DNA of 64,000 nt from UTCHB3 sp008363265 (GCA_045863055.1 BTUW01000005.1:62001-126000), one strand, 5' to 3'; positions 43,839 to 53,015 are shown, counted from the first letter of the stretch. The notes: generated by a model not told the origin, from the letters alone. Program-made: numbers and translations.

Positions 43839-45306
43839 GAATATCTTCCAACAGATCTTTGCCCGGACCTGAAAGGTAATACTTCTGGTTCGGGCTTTTT
43901 GGTTTTTCGGGCTCTGTCTGGAATAGATATTTGTTCAGATAAGGTTTTATATACTTTTCTCTGAACTTTGTTTTATCCTTCTTACCTGTTTTTTCCATCA
44001 GTTCGGCTAGCGAAACCGGATTCAGACACAGTTTTAATATCTCGATCAGAACCGGGTCTTTCACAAATTCCTTGGGGGTTTTCATCCGCCACGGATTCAC
44101 CTCCCGCACAAGATCAGATTGGTCAATCGAAGTGGGGCCGAAATCGTATAATGCCTTCTTAACAAGTTGAACCTGAAACGACATGTTCGGCTCGGAGGTT
44201 CTCAATTCCAGTTCAGGATAATTCTTTAACTCTTCCTTAACCTTCTTGAAACCGGTGCCCCACTGCTCGATAAGTTTGAGTTTTCTAAAAACAGGTCCAA
44301 GTACTTTATTTCTCAACTCAGAGATCCCCGTTCCAAGGTGTTGCGGATCGAGGGTGCCCGGGAGGTATCCGGGACTGGTTATCTCGATCATATCGTTGTA
44401 GATCGCCAGCTTTATGTATCTGCCCGAGAGGGAATAATCCCTGTGAACTATCGCGTTTATTATCAGTTCTCTAACGGCTGCCAACGGGTATTCCCATTTC
44501 TCACTCCGGTAGAGCCCTTCGAGTTTTGAAGCCATTCTGATGTTTCTCTGAACAAATGCCAGCGCCTCCCCGGGTTGATGAACCAGTTCCGAATCGATGG
44601 TGCGACTGTCCAGTGTTGTTGAGAGATCATTCCCTTTGAAGGCAGCGCACTCGATCACCGCATATGGGAAATGCTCCCGCTTCATTTCACCGCCTGAAAG
44701 AAGTACTGATGCAATCGTTGGCACTAATTCACCCCGTTCCTCTTTCAAAAGTCCGAGTTTTTGCAGTGTCGTCCTGTCCGGGGATTCTCCCGTTTTTGCT
44801 TGATATTCTTTTAGAAATGAAGTCAGATCAATCGCGGAGGGCTCAATATCGAACAAAGGTGTTGAATCGAACGGTATATTCCTCTTTTTTCTTTCCAGCT
44901 CCAGCAGTATCTCCTCACTCGCGGGTCTGTTAACCGATCCGATCCGTACAAATGTTCCTTTGTTCTTGCCGGCGGATCCCAGATAGTACGGCGGATGTGA
45001 ACCCGGATAGACCGCTATCCTGATAAGGTATTTCCCTTTTACATTCACTATTGAAATATCGGGGGTCACCTTCGGATGAACCAGATCGTAGATCGAGTTC
45101 GCGAGTTTTTCTTCCATTCTGAACACCTCATCCTCCGGTATGCCTGTGATCTTCCGTGATCCGTCTTCCACACCGATGTATATCTCACCGCCCGCGAGGT
45201 TGCTGAACGCTACAACGGTTTTGACGATACCCTCTGTAGAGGTAACTCTCTCTTTGAACTCAAGTTTTTTGCCTTCGGGTTGCTGAAGTATCTGTTCAAT
45301 TTCCAT
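43819..45306 (-). CDS. AlbA-2/Schlafen-like plus HATPase transcriptional regulator
   Basis: N-terminal AlbA_2 (Schlafen-type) domain about 5-115 (EGKKLEFKER; VVAFSNLAGGEIYIGVED). A linker follows, then a GHKL-ATPase remnant about 265-350 (AVRELIINAIVHRDYS; EITSPGYLPG; EQWGTGFKKV) and a winged-helix-like tail about 400-495. Proteins of this layout are annotated as putative regulators; their ligands are unknown. Three copies of CTTGGTGC lie in its upstream region and could be its own binding sites. Confidence 0.8.
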   Translation of the reverse strand: MEIEQILQQPEGKKLEFKERVTSTEGIVKTVVAFSNLAGGEIYIGVEDGSRKITGIPEDEVFRMEEKLANSIYDLVHPKVTPDISIVNVKGKYLIRIAVYPGSHPPYYLGSAGKNKGTFVRIGSVNRPASEEILLELERKKRNIPFDSTPLFDIEPSAIDLTSFLKEYQAKTGESPDRTTLQKLGLLKEERGELVPTIASVLLSGGEMKREHFPYAVIECAAFKGNDLSTTLDSRTIDSELVHQPGEALAFVQRNIRMASKLEGLYRSEKWEYPLAAVRELIINAIVHRDYSLSGRYIKLAIYNDMIEITSPGYLPGTLDPQHLGTGISELRNKVLGPVFRKLKLIEQWGTGFKKVKEELKNYPELELRTSEPNMSFQVQLVKKALYDFGPTSIDQSDLVREVNPWRMKTPKEFVKDPVLIEILKLCLNPVSLAELMEKTGKKDKTKFREKYIKPYLNKYLFQTEPEKPKSPNQKYYLSGPGKDLLEDILTSSRT

Positions 45307-45339
45307 AATTCACCTATTCTGATACCAAAAGATACGATA

Positions 45340-45378
45340 CTTGGTGCATGATTCCAAATCTTGGTGCCAGCTTGGTGC
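45340..45378. promoter_or_regulatory. Three CTTGGTGC direct repeats, candidate operator
   Basis: CTTGGTGC at 45340-45347, 45360-45367 and 45371-45378 in the 179-base divergent spacer between the AlbA/HATPase regulator and the M20 gene. Spacing is 20 and 11 bases, about two and one helical turns. GATACCAAAAGATAC just before may be an inverted half-site. Confidence 0.5.
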
Positions 45379-45450
45379 TTTTTTCACTTAGTGCCACATA
45401 GATGGCGCTTGGCTACCTTCTTTTTTCTTTTGCCGGGGCGACTCAAATGG

Positions 45451-45471
45451 CTAAATTTGGGCTTTATTTAT
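45451..45471 (+). promoter_or_regulatory. Candidate promoter of the M20 gene
   Basis: TAAATTTG (45452-45459) fits the Bacteroidota -7 element TAnnTTTG. The surrounding 21 bases are nearly identical to 39996-40016. The ATG follows 14 bases after the block. Confidence 0.5.
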
Positions 45472-45485
45472 AATTTTACCGGAAT

Positions 45486-46655
45486 ATGAAACGCAAGATC
45501 TTCCTGCTGGCAACACTTCTTTTATCATTTTTACAGGCACAAACCATAACACCTCTCGATCCCGTTGAGTTGAGGCACAGACTTCATGCCAACCCCGAAC
45601 TGACTTTCAAAGAGTTTGAGACCACCAAACTGATCAGATCACAGGTTGAATTGTTGCCCGGCATCAAGATCCACACCCCTACCGCAACGGGGCTGGTGGT
45701 TGAGTACACGGTCAACAATGGTTCATACCTCCTTTTCCGTGCCGATATCGACGCCCTTCCTGTTGTCGAAGAAACCGGTGTACCCTGGGCTTCAACGAAC
45801 GGAGCGATGCACGCATGCGGACATGATGTTCACACTTCGATCTTGTACAATTTTCTCCTCCGCGTTACACAAGAGAAACCCGACCAGAACGTCATCTTCG
45901 TTTTTCAGCCGGCCGAAGAAGGGGGCGGTGGTGCCGATATTATGATCAAAACGGGTGTTTTCGATAAGTTCAACATCACAAAAGCTTTCGCGCTTCATGT
46001 AACCGATGATTTTATGAAGGGGGAGATCGCTTCCACAAAAGAGACACTCTTCGCCGCTTCGAACGCGGTATCGATCGATTTCTTCGGGAAGCAGTCGCAT
46101 GTAGCTTTCCCCGAAAAAGGGATAAACGCTTTTGATGGACTGATGCTCTTCATCCAACGGACCAAGGAGGCGGTAAAGAACTCGGGCAAGACGATACTTT
46201 TCGGATACGGTAAAATTACATCGGGCATTGCCCGCAACATAGTGCCGCCATCTGCGAAATTCGACGGCACACTCCGCGCCTTGAAGGTTGAAGATTACCG
46301 CTGGTTCCTCGGTGAAATGGAGAGGATCGCGCTTGAAGTCGAAAAAGAGACCGGCGTGAAGTGCAAACTGAACTATGACAACAACCCCTATGTGGAAGTG
46401 AATGTTGACGCGACTCTTTACGATCAACTGAAACCCTCACTCGAACAAAAATTCAAATTCATCGACTGCGGTTACCGCTTCACAGGCGAGGATTTCGGTT
46501 TCTTCTCGAAGAAATACCCCGCCTTCATGTTCTGGCTCGGTACTTCCACCGGAGAAAACCACGGATTGCACACGCCAAAATTCCTTCCCGGGGATGATAT
46601 TATCAAGCTGGGGGCTGAAGTGTTTTGGGAGATATTAGAATATTCAAAAAAGTGA
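45486..46655 (+). CDS. M20-family amidohydrolase (N-acyl-amino acid/hippurate type), secreted
   Basis: Signal peptide about 1-19. M20D zinc amidohydrolase: RHRLHANPELTFKEFET at the start, RADIDALPVVEE, metal site MHACGHDVHTS, FQPAEEGGGGA (catalytic Glu pair), a dimerisation insert about 180-295, and NHGLHTPKF with the last His. Expected to release amino acids from N-acyl derivatives; the signal peptide puts it in the periplasm, unusual for the family. Ends at a terminator. Confidence 0.88.
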   Translation: MKRKIFLLATLLLSFLQAQTITPLDPVELRHRLHANPELTFKEFETTKLIRSQVELLPGIKIHTPTATGLVVEYTVNNGSYLLFRADIDALPVVEETGVPWASTNGAMHACGHDVHTSILYNFLLRVTQEKPDQNVIFVFQPAEEGGGGADIMIKTGVFDKFNITKAFALHVTDDFMKGEIASTKETLFAASNAVSIDFFGKQSHVAFPEKGINAFDGLMLFIQRTKEAVKNSGKTILFGYGKITSGIARNIVPPSAKFDGTLRALKVEDYRWFLGEMERIALEVEKETGVKCKLNYDNNPYVEVNVDATLYDQLKPSLEQKFKFIDCGYRFTGEDFGFFSKKYPAFMFWLGTSTGENHGLHTPKFLPGDDIIKLGAEVFWEILEYSKK

Positions 46656-46693
46656 GCAGTATTAGCCGGAACTTATAGATACTGTTAAGTAAT

Positions 46694-46722
46694 ACCTGGC
46701 CACTGCAATGGTCAGGTTTTTC
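46694..46722 (+). terminator. Intrinsic terminator after the M20 gene
   Basis: ACCTGGCCA (46694-46702) pairs with TGGTCAGGT (46709-46717), one G-U pair, six-base loop, followed by TTTTTC. The next convergent gene ends right after it. Confidence 0.8.
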
Positions 46723-47249
46723 TATTTCAAATACTGTTGATAGTACTCTTCGAATGACATACCCTTGAAATTTTTCAACCTTCCCCCTTTCGATTGAATT
46801 TCGCTAATTACAGAACCAATTTCCTCCGGCGAAAGCTCTCCCTCATCATATGTCTGTTTGAGAATGGCAATGGTCCCGAAATTTGATAAATCGTGCTGCT
46901 TCGCGATTTTGATCGCCGCAAGATCATCAGTGGAGATTGAGCAATTTAGCTCTATCGCGCAGAGGATTACATCAGTTTCTCCCCTGTCGATCCTGTCGCC
47001 AAGCTCACTTAGAAATTCAGGATCATGTTTGTCGTAGTCCGGAACAAGTGCTTTACACTTGGAAGTTATCTCCGTTATGGTGATACTACTTTTACTGCTC
47101 GAGGTTGCTTCTTTGATAACAGATTCCGGAACAAGTATCTCGTAATTGTCGAACAGAAAATCCTGAAGTATTTCCCTGAATGAAGTAACCCTTTCGAAAA
47201 AATTCAGTAAGACCGAAGTGTCGATCACAAGTCGGGGCTTTTCACTCAT
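46722..47249 (-). CDS. PIN-like nuclease domain protein
   Basis: 175 residues with PIN-fold acids: Asp in VIDTSVLLNFF (about 9), GETDVILCAIE (about 98), STDDLAAIKIA (about 111). PIN proteins are usually RNases, often toxins. It overlaps the XRE-ImmA gene by 4 bases (ATGA), forming a two-gene operon in which the upstream protein is the natural regulator or antidote. Toxic activity is not shown. Confidence 0.75.
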   Translation of the reverse strand: MSEKPRLVIDTSVLLNFFERVTSFREILQDFLFDNYEILVPESVIKEATSSSKSSITITEITSKCKALVPDYDKHDPEFLSELGDRIDRGETDVILCAIELNCSISTDDLAAIKIAKQHDLSNFGTIAILKQTYDEGELSPEEIGSVISEIQSKGGRLKNFKGMSFEEYYQQYLK

Positions 47250-48346
47250 TGGGCTTCCTTCCCGATGTTATCATCAATCAGCGACTCCATTCCTTCCAGA
47301 TACTTCGATAGTGTTTCTTCATCTGTAAAGAGGAGATTCTTCAATTTTGAGAATGAGATCTCATCGTCAAAGTAACCGGAGTAAATCCGGGTAAAATATT
47401 CTTTGTCGATCTGCGTGTCAATATCCCTCACCCTGGTGGTGAGGTCAACTTCAGGTGGAATGTACGGTGTAACAAAGTTCTTTTTCTCGGCAGGGGAAAA
47501 ATGGCCAATCTGCATAAGACGGTAGAAAAGCGCGTCAGGTGAAATGTTAAAAACACCTGCAACAGTTCTTAGAAAGGCCGGATTTCTGAACTTTATAGAA
47601 TGATCTTTAACCAGTTTTTTTAGTTTTCTTTCTGACAGGAGCAATTCATTCGCGAAAGCATTTGCTTCCTTTTCCGGCTTCGTCCGTCTTGCGAGATTGG
47701 ATTCGAATGAGTAATCCGGTTGGTCGCCATGCAATATCAGATGTCCCAATTCGTGAGCCAGCGTAAACAGTCGTCTTGCTTCAGAGTTATTATGATTCAG
47801 ATAAATAACCTTGTAATCACCTGATATTGTAAAACCAGATATCTTGTCAGGCATCGACCACTCGAAAATAAAAACACCCTTATCCCGCAGGGCACCTTTT
47901 AGCTCATCAAGAGAGACTATCTTGTTAAGCTTGTAGAAGTCTTTGATCTGAGCGACGATCTCTGGAATTTCATCGAGGGACTCCACTTTAAATGCCGGCA
48001 TTTGAACAGAAGTCTTGTGCTTTGACCCGGCCATGATCCGTGTAATATTTCCGGCGTTTTGAACCGCGTCAAGATAGACCGCAACGAGGCCTTTGTACTC
48101 TTCGGAATCCTTCGGAAGATTTGCACGAAAATTGACCGGTCTAAATTCCTGGTCATCGACCAGAAAGTTGAACGAAACTCCGAAAATTTCAGCCAGTTCC
48201 ATTAACTGATTATTACCCGGTTGCCTCTCATCGTTTTCCCACCTTGAGATCAACGAAGTGTCGACACCCAACCGCAGGCCGACATCCTTCAGCGTGAGCT
48301 TGTTTAGCTTTCTCAGCTCTTTTAATTTGTTACCAATTCTTTTCAT
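47246..48346 (-). CDS. XRE-type HTH regulator with ImmA/IrrE metallopeptidase domain
   Basis: From Met at 48346 (MKRIGNKLKELRKLNKL): a helix-turn-helix at about 5-60 (LTLKDVGLRLGVDTSLISRWE), then an ImmA/IrrE zinc-peptidase domain about 150-260 with HEXXH as HELGHLILHG, and a helical tail. The start is fixed by AAGGAGAAG before this ATG; the frame open to 48460 has no such site and covers the operator. Such proteins repress their own operon and cleave regulators on a signal. Partner is the PIN gene. Confidence 0.88.
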   Translation of the reverse strand: MKRIGNKLKELRKLNKLTLKDVGLRLGVDTSLISRWENDERQPGNNQLMELAEIFGVSFNFLVDDQEFRPVNFRANLPKDSEEYKGLVAVYLDAVQNAGNITRIMAGSKHKTSVQMPAFKVESLDEIPEIVAQIKDFYKLNKIVSLDELKGALRDKGVFIFEWSMPDKISGFTISGDYKVIYLNHNNSEARRLFTLAHELGHLILHGDQPDYSFESNLARRTKPEKEANAFANELLLSERKLKKLVKDHSIKFRNPAFLRTVAGVFNISPDALFYRLMQIGHFSPAEKKNFVTPYIPPEVDLTTRVRDIDTQIDKEYFTRIYSGYFDDEISFSKLKNLLFTDEETLSKYLEGMESLIDDNIGKEAQ

Positions 48347-48375
48347 TGCTTCTCCTTGGTTTCTCAAAAACCTGA

Positions 48376-48443
48376 TGTCAAAAATACTAAAATTTTGACA
48401 GCATGTCAAGCGATTTTTAACTCTATTATCTTTATTTTTGACA
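48376..48443. promoter_or_regulatory. Operator with four TGTCA half-sites
   Basis: TGTCAAAAAT (48376-48385) and ATTTTTGACA (48434-48443) are exact inverted copies; between them AATTTTGACA (48391-48400) and TGTCAAG (48404-48410) form a closer inverted pair TTGACA-GCA-TGTCAA. It lies just upstream of the HTH gene and is probably where that protein binds itself. Confidence 0.7.
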
Positions 48444-48528
48444 GATCTTGGCACTTTCACAGTTTCCGCTAAAATTTTATCTTTACGGAGTATTATTTAA
48501 TGATTATCCAACCTGAAACAATAAACCA

Positions 48529-49566
48529 ATGACCAAAATAAAAGTAGCCGTCCTCGGTGCCACAGGCAGCGTGGGACAAAAATTCATACAACTGTTGGAG
48601 AACCACCCATTCTTTGAGCTCGCGGAGCTTGGGGCTTCCGACCGCTCGGCGGGAAAGAAGTACAAAGACGCCGTGAACTGGTTCATGGATACACCGATAC
48701 CGGCAGGGGTAAAAGACCTGGTGGTGAAGAACTGCGAGCCTCCATTCGAGAGCAGGATCGTCTTTTCAGGGCTTGACTCTTCTGTGGCAGGAGAGATTGA
48801 AACTTCTTTTGCCAAGTCGGGGTATATAGTGGTTTCCAACTCAAGGAATCACAGGTTCGATCCCGATGTGCCGCTGCTTGTACCCGAGATCAACGGCGGG
48901 CATTTGGAACTCCTCAAAGTTCAGAACTACAACGGCGGCGCGATTGTGACCAACCCCAACTGCTCGACCATAGGAATGGTTATGGCCCTGAAACCGCTGC
49001 ATGACAAATTCAGAATTAAAAAAGTGAATGTGGTAACGATGCAGGCGCTCTCGGGAGCGGGTTACCCGGGTGTTTCGGGTCTGGATTCCACAGATAATGT
49101 GATCCCGTTCATCAGCGGTGAGGAGGAAAAGCTTGAGACCGAACCCCTGAAGATACTTGGGGAGTTCAACGGCAGCGGAATTACAAACACTGATATTAGG
49201 ATCAGTGCTTCAACAAATCGTGTGCCGGTGATTGACGGCCACACAGAGTCGGTTCAGGTTGAATTGGAAAAGAAAGCCACAGCGGAAGAGATCATTCAGG
49301 CGTGGGAAAACTTCACATCGGAAGCGCAGCAGCTTGATCTCCCCTTCGCCCCGGTGAAACCGATCCACTACTTCCGGGAGGATAAATACCCGCAACCGCG
49401 GCTTCACAGAAATGTTGACAAGGGAATGGCGGTATCGGTGGGCAGGCTCCGTCCCTGCAACCTTTTCGACTGGAAGTTCACAGTCCTTTCGCACAACACG
49501 ATCCGCGGCGCGGCCGGTGGCGCGATACTCTGCGCGGAGTTGATGGTTAAAAAAGGTCTCGTGTAG
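48529..49566 (+). CDS. asd: Aspartate-semialdehyde dehydrogenase
   Basis: Reduces aspartyl phosphate to aspartate semialdehyde (lysine, threonine, methionine and diaminopimelate synthesis). NADP loop VAVLGATGSVGQKF (6-19), VSNSRNHRFDPDVPLLVPEIN, catalytic Cys145 in NPNCSTIG, QALSGAGYPG, and a late SASTNRVPVIDGHTES with the catalytic His. This is the archaeal/fungal-like subgroup at 345 residues. Followed by a hairpin terminator. Confidence 0.93.
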   Translation: MTKIKVAVLGATGSVGQKFIQLLENHPFFELAELGASDRSAGKKYKDAVNWFMDTPIPAGVKDLVVKNCEPPFESRIVFSGLDSSVAGEIETSFAKSGYIVVSNSRNHRFDPDVPLLVPEINGGHLELLKVQNYNGGAIVTNPNCSTIGMVMALKPLHDKFRIKKVNVVTMQALSGAGYPGVSGLDSTDNVIPFISGEEEKLETEPLKILGEFNGSGITNTDIRISASTNRVPVIDGHTESVQVELEKKATAEEIIQAWENFTSEAQQLDLPFAPVKPIHYFREDKYPQPRLHRNVDKGMAVSVGRLRPCNLFDWKFTVLSHNTIRGAAGGAILCAELMVKKGLV

Positions 49567-49583
49567 AATTCCATATATTTAAA

Positions 49584-49625
49584 GCTGATCCCCTGTAACT
49601 GAACTGTTTCAGGCAGAGGATCAGC
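49584..49625 (+). terminator. Hairpin after asd
   Basis: GCTGATCC (49584-49591) and GGATCAGC (49618-49625) pair, with inner CCTG/CAGG pairing also possible. A short T-rich stretch (TTAATTTTC) follows. Confidence 0.6.
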
Positions 49626-49823
49626 ACTTAATTTTCTCATTCCTTCGATGCCTTCACCCGGATATTTGACCGAAGATACCCGGATAATACCACCTGTTTA
49701 TTAAAGCCACTCAGTACTATTTTGAGCTGTAGATTTGAAGCAATCTTTTGTGGAATTTACTCCTAAAAGGGTTTTCACAATCGAATGAAATCGAATTTAT
49801 TATCTCATCATCAGGAGAAAAAC

Positions 49824-50675
49824 ATGAAAAAGATCTCTATTTTACTTATTCTGGCCTCTGCAATCACGGTTGCGCAGGTGCCGAACGGCAGTTTCGAAGA
49901 GTGGACAAGTGATGGACCCGTAAACTGGGCTTCACCCAATGCCCCGCTGCTTCCCCAGTCAGTAACAAAATCAACCAACGCGAAAACCGGAAATTTTGCT
50001 GCCAAGGGAACAGTTGTTGAGTGGTCTCCGGGCATGAAAATCGCACCTTTTATACAATCAGGTGATGATGCTTCCGGATTTGGTTTCACAAACAGACCGG
50101 TAAAGTTTACGGGAAGCTATACATTCGATCCCGTTGAGAACGACCGCTTTAGTGTGTCTGTGATTTTAATGAAAGAGGGGAACGCTGTGGCAATTGCAGC
50201 CCGCAGTTTTTCGGGTGTGACCGCTGTATATCGTGATTTTGAGATCCCCTTCGAATATTTGAGCCAAGAGACCCCCGATACATGTATTGTTACAGTGATG
50301 ATAATCGGTCCCGATACAGGAAGTGATTTTCATTTGGGTTCATCGTTCACGGTGGATGACCTTAACTTCTCGGATGCCCCTGTATCAGTTGAGGATGAGA
50401 GTGTGAATCCTAACACATTCGGCTTGGAACAAAATTACCCGAACCCGTTCAACCCAGGCACCGTTATCCGTTACGCGATGCCCTCTGCCGGGAATGTTAC
50501 CCTGACGGTCTATAATTCACTCGGGGAGGAAGTCGCCAGGCTGGTCGATCAGTTCGTTGAAGCAGGAACACATGAAGTTGATTTCAACGCCGCGAATCTC
50601 CCAAGCGGATTGTACCTGTATAAGTTAAACGCGGGCAGTTTCACATCAGTGAAGAAAATGGTATTAATGAAGTAA
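49824..50675 (+). CDS. Type IX-secreted protein with sorting domain
   Basis: Signal peptide MKKISILLILASAI to VAQ (about 17); the ATG at 49824 follows CAGGAG and is preferred to 49785. The 180-residue central part (VPNGSFEEWTSDGPVNW onward) looks like a carbohydrate-binding-type beta-sandwich. C-terminal sorting domain about 205-283 (YPNPFNPGTVI, SLGEEVARLV, GLYLYKL). Predicted surface or released protein; ligand unknown. Confidence 0.85.
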   Translation: MKKISILLILASAITVAQVPNGSFEEWTSDGPVNWASPNAPLLPQSVTKSTNAKTGNFAAKGTVVEWSPGMKIAPFIQSGDDASGFGFTNRPVKFTGSYTFDPVENDRFSVSVILMKEGNAVAIAARSFSGVTAVYRDFEIPFEYLSQETPDTCIVTVMIIGPDTGSDFHLGSSFTVDDLNFSDAPVSVEDESVNPNTFGLEQNYPNPFNPGTVIRYAMPSAGNVTLTVYNSLGEEVARLVDQFVEAGTHEVDFNAANLPSGLYLYKLNAGSFTSVKKMVLMK

Positions 50676-50685
50676 ATTTCCCAAT

Positions 50686-50712
50686 TGCTTCGCGGATCAT
50701 TTCCGCGAAGCA
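50686..50712. terminator. Hairpin overlapping the end of the exonuclease gene
   Basis: TGCTTCGCGGA and TCCGCGAAGCA are perfect inverted arms of 11 bases around a 5-base loop that includes the exonuclease gene's stop codon. A T-rich stretch follows on the plus strand. The plus-strand gene's terminator is thus encoded within the convergent gene's last codons. Confidence 0.7.
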
Positions 50713-51479
50713 AATATCTTTTTCAGCACTTCCTTGGTATCTTCCGGGAAGTCGCTTTTCAGCATCCACTCGGCATAACTTCTTTCATCTTTCACCTTCT
50801 TCCCGGCATGCTTCCCGAAATTGAACAGTACCTCATTGTTCCCGTCATAGATCAATTTACCGGAAATGTCGGCGCTTCGCGTCGTGCCCATTCCCACATA
50901 CTTTGAGATGGAAGCGAGGGTGTTACCAATATCGCTGTATTGTTCAACCTGGGCGAGGAACACCTCTTTTGTGGCAACAATGTCGGCTTCAGCCGAGTGG
51001 GCGTTTTTGAGGGATTCACCGCAATAAAACCTGTAGGCAGTTGCCAGGTTCCTCGAATCCGAGGGATTCATCGGGTCGCGCGGCTCTTTTCTTACATAGA
51101 GCTGATACGGATCTATCGCGATCGTGCCCGCGGGAGGGAACTCAATCCCGCAGCGTTTGAACTCCTGCCTGATCAGGGGAAGGTCATAGTTCAGGATGTT
51201 GTAGCCCGAAATGTCGGAATCCCTGAATATCTCCAGAAATGAAGAGGTAATATCTTTAAATGACGGTTCGTTCGCGACCATCAGATCGTAAATTCCGTGT
51301 ACCTTGCTCGCCGCTGCCGGGATCTCAATTCCGGGATTCACCAACCGGGTGGTGATCTTTTCGGTTCCATCAGGGAAAAGTTTCAGAAGGGATATCTCGA
51401 CCACCCTGTCCTTTGTTACATCGATCCCGGTGGTTTCAAGATCGAAGAATACCAGTGGTCTTTCAAGTTTCAGTTTCAT
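50697..51479 (-). CDS. DnaQ-like 3'-5' exonuclease (DEDDh)
   Basis: Exonuclease fold in residues 1-185: ExoI FFDLETTGI (Asp13, Glu15), ExoII SGYNILNYDLPLI, ExoIII HSAEADIVATKEVF (His, Asp). The C-terminal domain (about 205-260; FNFGKHAGKKVKDERSYAEWMLKSDFP) matches the small DUF3820-like domain often attached to such nucleases. It resembles the DNA polymerase III epsilon family but is probably an accessory repair or RNA-processing enzyme. Confidence 0.88.
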   Translation of the reverse strand: MKLKLERPLVFFDLETTGIDVTKDRVVEISLLKLFPDGTEKITTRLVNPGIEIPAAASKVHGIYDLMVANEPSFKDITSSFLEIFRDSDISGYNILNYDLPLIRQEFKRCGIEFPPAGTIAIDPYQLYVRKEPRDPMNPSDSRNLATAYRFYCGESLKNAHSAEADIVATKEVFLAQVEQYSDIGNTLASISKYVGMGTTRSADISGKLIYDGNNEVLFNFGKHAGKKVKDERSYAEWMLKSDFPEDTKEVLKKIFASRK

Positions 51480-51503
51480 TTCATGCCTTTCTATTCAAAT
51501 TTG

Positions 51504-53009
51504 TCAGGGGAGTTCGATCCCGAGTTTTTTCATTTTGCTCTGGAGGGTGGTGGGTTTCAGGCCCAGCAATTCTGCAGCACCACCTTTACCATAGATTTTG
51601 CCGGAACATTTCTCAAGCGCGCGCGTTATCACTTTTTTAACTTCCTCATCGAACGCACCGGCTTCCTCATCCACATACCTTTTTGCGGGAGTTGCCTTTG
51701 TACTGTACTCACTCTCAAAGAGGATGAATTCGGGCTTTATAAGTCCGGTCCGCGTCATTATAGCCGCGCGCTCGAGCGTGTTCTGCAGCTCCCTGATGTT
51801 ACCGTTCCACTCGTGGTCGTTAAGAAGTTTCATTGCTGAATCGCTGAGATAGAAGTGCCGCCCACCGAACTTTTGTGATATCCTCTCGAGGAACCGGGCC
51901 GCCAGAAGACTGATATCCTCCTTCCGCTCCCGGAGAGGTGGAAGAACAACCGGAAACACATTCAGACGATAATAAAGGTCTTCCCTGAACTTCCCCTCCT
52001 GCACTTTTTCTTCAAGATTCACATGTGTTGCGCAGATTATACGCACATCTGATTTAATTGTGGCCTCACCCCCCACTCTTTCGAATGAACCCTCCTGGAT
52101 CGCTCTAAGAAGTTTAGGCTGAATCTCGAGGGGAAGGTCACCGATCTCATCGAGGAAGAGGGTCCCCTTGTTTGCCAGCTCGAATCTCCCTTTTCTGGAG
52201 GTAACCGCTCCGGTGAAAGCCCCTTTTTCATGTCCGAACAATTCGCTTTCAGCGAGTGAACTGTTAAGAGCCGAGCAATTGAGCGCGATGAAGGGGGCGT
52301 TCGCCCTTTGCGAAAGTCTGTGAATCGAATTTGCCACCAGTTCTTTCCCGGTACCCGTTTCACCTAGTACCATAACATGCGAGCCTGTAGGAGCCACGAG
52401 CTTTATCCGTTCGATCACCTGCATCCATTTTTTCGATCTTCCGATCATGCCTGAAAAGGCGGAATCCTCCTCACCGATCAACTTATTCCTCTCGTAAATA
52501 AGAGCTTCGTTAAGATCGAGGAGTTTGTCGGTTGCGAGCGATTGAGCCAAGGCAAGAGCAACTATCCTTGCAAGGGTTTCTGCTATCTTCACCCGTTGCG
52601 AGGTGAAAATGTCGCACTCCCTGTGGTCGAGGGTCATTAGTCCGAGTGTTCTGTTGTTCAGTTGCAGAGGGGCCAGCATGCAGGAATGACCAAGTGGGAG
52701 ATCGAGTACGCCATCGTAGGTATCGTGATGGTCAGGATCTTCCGTTTCCTCCACAAGCCGCACTTCACCAAGTTCAAGGGCACGGGAAATGTCAGGGCGG
52801 TCGTCCAGTTCGATCTCAAACTGCATCAATTTTTCGTTCTTAAGCGGTCCTGACGCGTAGCGCACTTTCAGATGGTCGTTCTCTTCCTTGCTCATGATCA
52901 CAGCCAGATCGTAGGGAATAACTTCCTTTATGGCCTCAAGCACCGTCTCCATTGTTTGCTGAGGTGTCAGGAGCATGTTCTCATCTATAGTGAGATTTAT
53001 GTTCTTCAT
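51504..53009 (-). CDS. Sigma-54-dependent activator with GAF domain (FhlA-like)
   Basis: Enhancer-binding protein. GAF sensor about 10-165, AAA+ domain about 185-415 (Walker A GETGTGKELVA; GAFTGA loop in HEKGAFTGAVTS, which contacts sigma-54; Walker B GTLFLDEIGDLP), Fis-type helix-turn-helix at the end (AAELLGLKPTTLQSKMKKLG). Start at 53009 (MKNINLTIDEN) rather than 53123, since the extension would cover the operator. It faces the Dps gene across a palindromic site and a sigma-54 promoter, so Dps is its likely target. No receiver domain; the GAF ligand is unknown. Confidence 0.92.
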   Translation of the reverse strand: MKNINLTIDENMLLTPQQTMETVLEAIKEVIPYDLAVIMSKEENDHLKVRYASGPLKNEKLMQFEIELDDRPDISRALELGEVRLVEETEDPDHHDTYDGVLDLPLGHSCMLAPLQLNNRTLGLMTLDHRECDIFTSQRVKIAETLARIVALALAQSLATDKLLDLNEALIYERNKLIGEEDSAFSGMIGRSKKWMQVIERIKLVAPTGSHVMVLGETGTGKELVANSIHRLSQRANAPFIALNCSALNSSLAESELFGHEKGAFTGAVTSRKGRFELANKGTLFLDEIGDLPLEIQPKLLRAIQEGSFERVGGEATIKSDVRIICATHVNLEEKVQEGKFREDLYYRLNVFPVVLPPLRERKEDISLLAARFLERISQKFGGRHFYLSDSAMKLLNDHEWNGNIRELQNTLERAAIMTRTGLIKPEFILFESEYSTKATPAKRYVDEEAGAFDEEVKKVITRALEKCSGKIYGKGGAAELLGLKPTTLQSKMKKLGIELP

Positions 53010-53015
53010 TTTCAC

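Noticed and set aside
45792..46427. 211-residue frame antisense to the M20 gene
   Set aside because: No motif or start signal; the sense strand carries a full amidohydrolase.
48347..48460. N-terminal extension of the XRE-ImmA gene
   Set aside because: Would translate the operator region; the ATG at 48346 has a strong ribosome-binding site and begins the helix-turn-helix.
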